This document shows positions 63,601 through 64,000 of a stretch of DNA of 64,000 nt, in pieces. The number at the start of each line of letters is the position of its first letter. Within the stretch, counting starts at the first letter, position 1. The stretch comes from Arbacia lixula. Taxonomy: Eukaryota; Echinodermata; Echinoidea; Arbacioida; Arbaciidae. A program made the translations under genes and the position numbers. The DNA lies in NCBI GenBank assembly GCA_963669155.1, contig OZ022576.1:16716035-16780034 (forward strand), given 5' to 3'. The notes under the pieces are model-generated. The model had not been told where the DNA came from. It saw nothing but the letters and a program-made list of their open reading frames with translations, and did no database searches.

Positions 63601-63745
63601 GGGAATTCCCGGGGGGAGGGGTGCAGAGTGACGATGCAACCTCAGACATGATGTCAGAGAGTCTGAACAGCGAGCCGGTGACGATGGAGGATGTGGAGGA
63701 ATGCTTGAGGGTTATCGATGAGAAATCATTAGCTGCCAGTCAACC
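42677..63745 (+). CDS. FYCO1: FYCO1 orthologue (RUN, coiled coil, FYVE), 17 exons, 3' end beyond the window
   Basis: FYCO1 binds PI3P through FYVE, RAB7 and LC3, and links late endosomes, lysosomes and autophagosomes to kinesin for plus-end transport. Coding exons: 42677-42719, 44671-44790, 45126-45244, 45638-45744, 46374-46602, 47243-47470, 47924-49840, 50130-50340, 50721-50953, 51506-51667, 52284-52424, 54527-54598, 58158-58205, 58884-59002, 59274-59361, 62654-62778, 63446-63745. All have GT-AG ends and matching phases, giving about 1420 residues. The RUN domain covers about residues 40-185 ([43 protein letters not shown]-like block). Coiled coil runs from about 235 to 1270. FYVE covers about 1275-1340. 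Human FYCO1 has 1478 residues in the same order, ending in a GOLD domain not in view. An acceptor (CACAG, to 42646) precedes the ATG, so a 5' UTR exon lies upstream. The 48-base exon at 58158 is the least certain. Confidence 0.93.
43147..43200. repeat. CGTCCGTCGTC short tandem
   Basis: A GC-rich tract of GTCC/GTC units just before the 157-bp array. The word ACAAATGTTAAAG joins the two, so it may be the end of the same element. Confidence 0.7.
43207..44323. repeat. 157-bp tandem array (about 7 units) in FYCO1 intron 1
   Basis: Units start at 43207, 43364, 43521, 43678, 43835, 43991 and 44146, with a partial eighth at 44303. The first five are 157 bases apart, later ones 155-157. Units begin TTAAAGTTTACCTGCAAG and end in an AGGTCA-rich block. 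Inner units differ by a few bases; the last is the most diverged, as expected for an array that homogenises in the middle. It lies wholly within the intron between coding exons 1 and 2. Confidence 0.97.
43337..44295 (+). promoter_or_regulatory. Seven clustered DR1/DR4 nuclear-receptor-like sites
   Basis: Each 157-bp unit contains three AGGTCA half-sites in direct order, separated by 1 base (A) and then 4 bases (TTTG). First half-sites begin at 43337, 43494, 43651, 43808, 43965, 44119 and 44276. Spacing 1 is the DR1 arrangement used by RXR heterodimers, HNF4 and COUP-TF; spacing 4 is DR4 (thyroid hormone receptor or LXR class). In the unit at 43965 one T is missing, giving spacing 3. Whether any receptor binds is unknown; the motif may simply be part of the repeat. 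Confidence 0.4.
44671..46602 (+). CDS. FYCO1: FYCO1 exons 2-5, RUN domain
   Basis: Exons 44671-44790, 45126-45244, 45638-45744 and 46374-46602 encode the RUN domain and the Ser-rich linker after it. Visible blocks are [97 protein letters not shown] and GHDLDAAWP. Most match human FYCO1 closely, which is what fixes the identity. RUN domains of this group bind small GTPases or kinesin-linked partners. The linker [16 protein letters not shown] is also conserved in character. Confidence 0.92.
45452..45608. mobile_element. Small inverted-repeat element in FYCO1 intron 3
   Basis: The sequence GAGCTTGATTTCCAGGCTG (with TTGG after it) on the left returns on the right as the reverse complement of CCAACAGCCTGGAATCCATG. 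The arms are about 25 bases with some mismatches and the whole is 157 bases. Non-coding. Confidence 0.5.
45765..46110. repeat. About 134-bp diverged tandem repeat in FYCO1 intron 4
   Basis: Two and a half copies start near 45765, 45901 and 46035. Shared words are GGAAGACTTTCATT (or GGAGAGTTCTTT), TGCAAATCA, TTTGTATGAA, GAAATTATTGTAG, GGC.GCAA.AGTGT, CTCATAAA and TGCATGA. Divergence is high, so this is an old array. Frames across it are not coding. Confidence 0.65.
47924..49840 (+). CDS. FYCO1: FYCO1 exon 7, giant coiled-coil exon
   Basis: A single 1917-base exon (639 codons, phase 0 at both ends; acceptor CTACTATGCAG, donor GTAAGT). It encodes uninterrupted heptad-rich helix made of Glu, Lys, Leu, Gln and Arg with no helix breakers except short [16 protein letters not shown] patches about two-thirds along. 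Vertebrate FYCO1 also has one very large central exon, so the gene structure agrees with the identification. Antisense Ser/Leu-rich frames over this exon are shadows of the Glu/Lys-rich coding strand. Confidence 0.95.
50130..54598 (+). CDS. FYCO1: FYCO1 exons 8-12, coiled coil continued
   Basis: Exons 50130-50340, 50721-50953, 51506-51667, 52284-52424 and 54527-54598. Phases are 0-1, 1-0, 0-0, 0-0 and 0-0, so the frame is unbroken. Content is coiled coil throughout, e.g. [18 protein letters not shown] heptads and [16 protein letters not shown], the latter matching a conserved stretch of vertebrate FYCO1 (TLKFQLSAE...). A possible extra 28-base exon at 51320 was not accepted because it would break the frame. 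Confidence 0.88.
51796..51890 (+). mobile_element. LINE 3' tail in FYCO1 intron 10
   Basis: Contains CATCGGCTTTCTGGTGAT, then a T-rich stretch and AGAATTGAACTGAATTGAA. This matches the 3' end of the LINE fragment at 29915-30437 in opposite orientation. Only the terminal 90 bases or so are present, i.e. a strongly 5'-truncated insertion. Confidence 0.5.
54599..58157. other. Long FYCO1 intron 12
   Basis: 3.6 kb of AT-rich intron. Apart from the TIR element at 57438-57835 nothing was supported. A short coiled-coil exon could be hidden here, since exons either side are only 72 and 48 bases. Confidence 0.5.
57438..57835. mobile_element. TIR element enclosing telomere-like repeats
   Basis: The outer sequence GAATTCTCCCTATCGCATAT and its complement on the right bound a 398-base element. 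Only one mismatch is seen in 24 bases. Inside, 57594-57672 is a degenerate CCCTAA-type array (ACCCTAAACCTAACCCTGAC and relatives), the animal telomere motif. The right inner part carries GATATCG words. No transposase. Confidence 0.7.
58158..59361 (+). CDS. FYCO1: FYCO1 exons 13-15, end of the coiled coil
   Basis: Exons 58158-58205, 58884-59002 and 59274-59361. The last encodes [20 protein letters not shown], then [10 protein letters not shown], matching the vertebrate block just before the FYVE finger (DKDALWQ...ERWLGD). WLED provides the WxxD motif of FYVE domains, which helps to bind PI3P. Confidence 0.9.
59556..60830. repeat. About 75-bp tandem repeat split by a transposon
   Basis: Three copies of a unit with TTAGATTTCATCCTG, then AACATCTCTCCCCATACCT, then ATTGTTCAACTTGAAAT (variants): one before 59629, two after 60680. 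The TIR element at 59629-60676 separates the first copy from the second. This shows that the array existed before the insertion. Confidence 0.7.
59629..60676. mobile_element. DNA transposon with ATCGCGAAGTT repeats, FYCO1 intron 15
   Basis: The ends AGGGCCATTCTCATTACA and TGCAATGAGAATGCGCCT are near-perfect reverse complements. Next to them and inside, AAAAATCGCGAAGTTA recurs several times in both orientations. Total 1048 bases, CpG-rich compared with the intron. The centre (about 59760-60460) has no repeats and no recognisable protein. Non-autonomous element. Confidence 0.7.
62654..63745 (+). CDS. FYCO1: FYCO1 exons 16-17, FYVE finger and acidic tail
   Basis: Exon 62654-62778 begins [20 protein letters not shown] and continues [11 protein letters not shown]; exon 63446-63745 starts KKSRVCEKC. 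Together they supply the eight zinc ligands, the RKHHCR core and RVC, the full FYVE signature for PI3P binding on endosomes. Exon 17 then runs into a low-complexity, acidic Ser/Asn/Glu-rich stretch with a GEGEGEGE repeat, ending in phase 2 at a GTAAGG donor. The LC3-binding motif and GOLD domain of FYCO1 would follow in exons outside the window; no clear LIR (aromatic-x-x-aliphatic in acidic context) was seen here. Confidence 0.93.
63032..63187. mobile_element. MITE in FYCO1 intron 16
   Basis: A 156-base palindromic element. The left end GCCCTGTTGCATAAAACTT and the right end AAGTTTTATGCAACGGGGC are reverse complements with one or two differences. Further in, GATGGTAAC and GTTACCAT blocks pair as well. 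Non-coding. Confidence 0.75.
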
Positions 63746-64000
63746 GTAAGGATATTTCATTTCTATATAACATTCTTGCTGATTATGTGAATATGAATAG
63801 TCTGTTCTGATATGTATTGAATTAGATCAATGTGCTGTAAATAAAATACTGTACCTGTTTGTTTTGTTAATGGAATGGTAAGAATTATAAGTATTTAAAT
63901 AGCTAATTACAGGTTTAAATCACATTTAACTCTGTGAACTTTTAGATCATGTTTCTTGTTGGCTATATGAACTTGTGTACCCATCGGGGAAGTGAAGTGT

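Overview
The window is animal nuclear DNA. It is AT-rich, has GT-AG introns, is dense in microsatellites, small inverted-repeat transposons and non-LTR retrotransposon fragments, and has long spaces between genes. The repeat style, the RUN/coiled-coil/FYVE gene, the UDP-glycosyltransferase gene and the tRNA-Ser cluster suggest a marine invertebrate deuterostome, probably an echinoderm. That placement is inference; nothing here fixes the species.

Layout. (1) 1-611: the 3' end of a propeller-like gene. (2) 612-6950: repeats and retrotransposon debris. (3) 6951-7394: a small Tctex1-domain dynein light chain gene. (4) 8686-20079: five minus-strand tRNA-Ser(GCT) genes, three of them in a local duplication, on both sides of a five-exon minus-strand UDP-glycosyltransferase gene (11902-16910). 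(5) 20080-23231: a foldback element and ACT repeats. (6) 23232-24741 and 31118-32398: two paralogous two-exon genes for small single-pass membrane proteins, each with a PPxY motif and a C-terminal acidic dileucine motif. Foldback elements and a LINE 3' end lie between them. (7) 32399-42646: no convincing gene; AT repeats, a 100-bp near-perfect palindrome and LINE remnants. (8) 42677 to the window end: an FYCO1 orthologue with 17 coding exons in view (about 1420 codons: RUN domain, long coiled coil, FYVE finger). The GOLD-domain end lies beyond the window.

Themes. FYCO1 links late endosomes and autophagosomes to kinesin. The two PPxY proteins look like endosomal adaptors for NEDD4-type ubiquitin ligases, and the Tctex1 protein belongs to a dynein light chain family. 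Several genes therefore concern membrane traffic, but nothing shows that they are co-regulated. The points most worth following are the PPxY/dileucine paralogue pair, a glycosyltransferase lacking both residues of the usual His-Asp catalytic dyad, and a 157-bp intronic repeat array in FYCO1 in which each unit carries nuclear-receptor half-sites spaced as DR1 and DR4.
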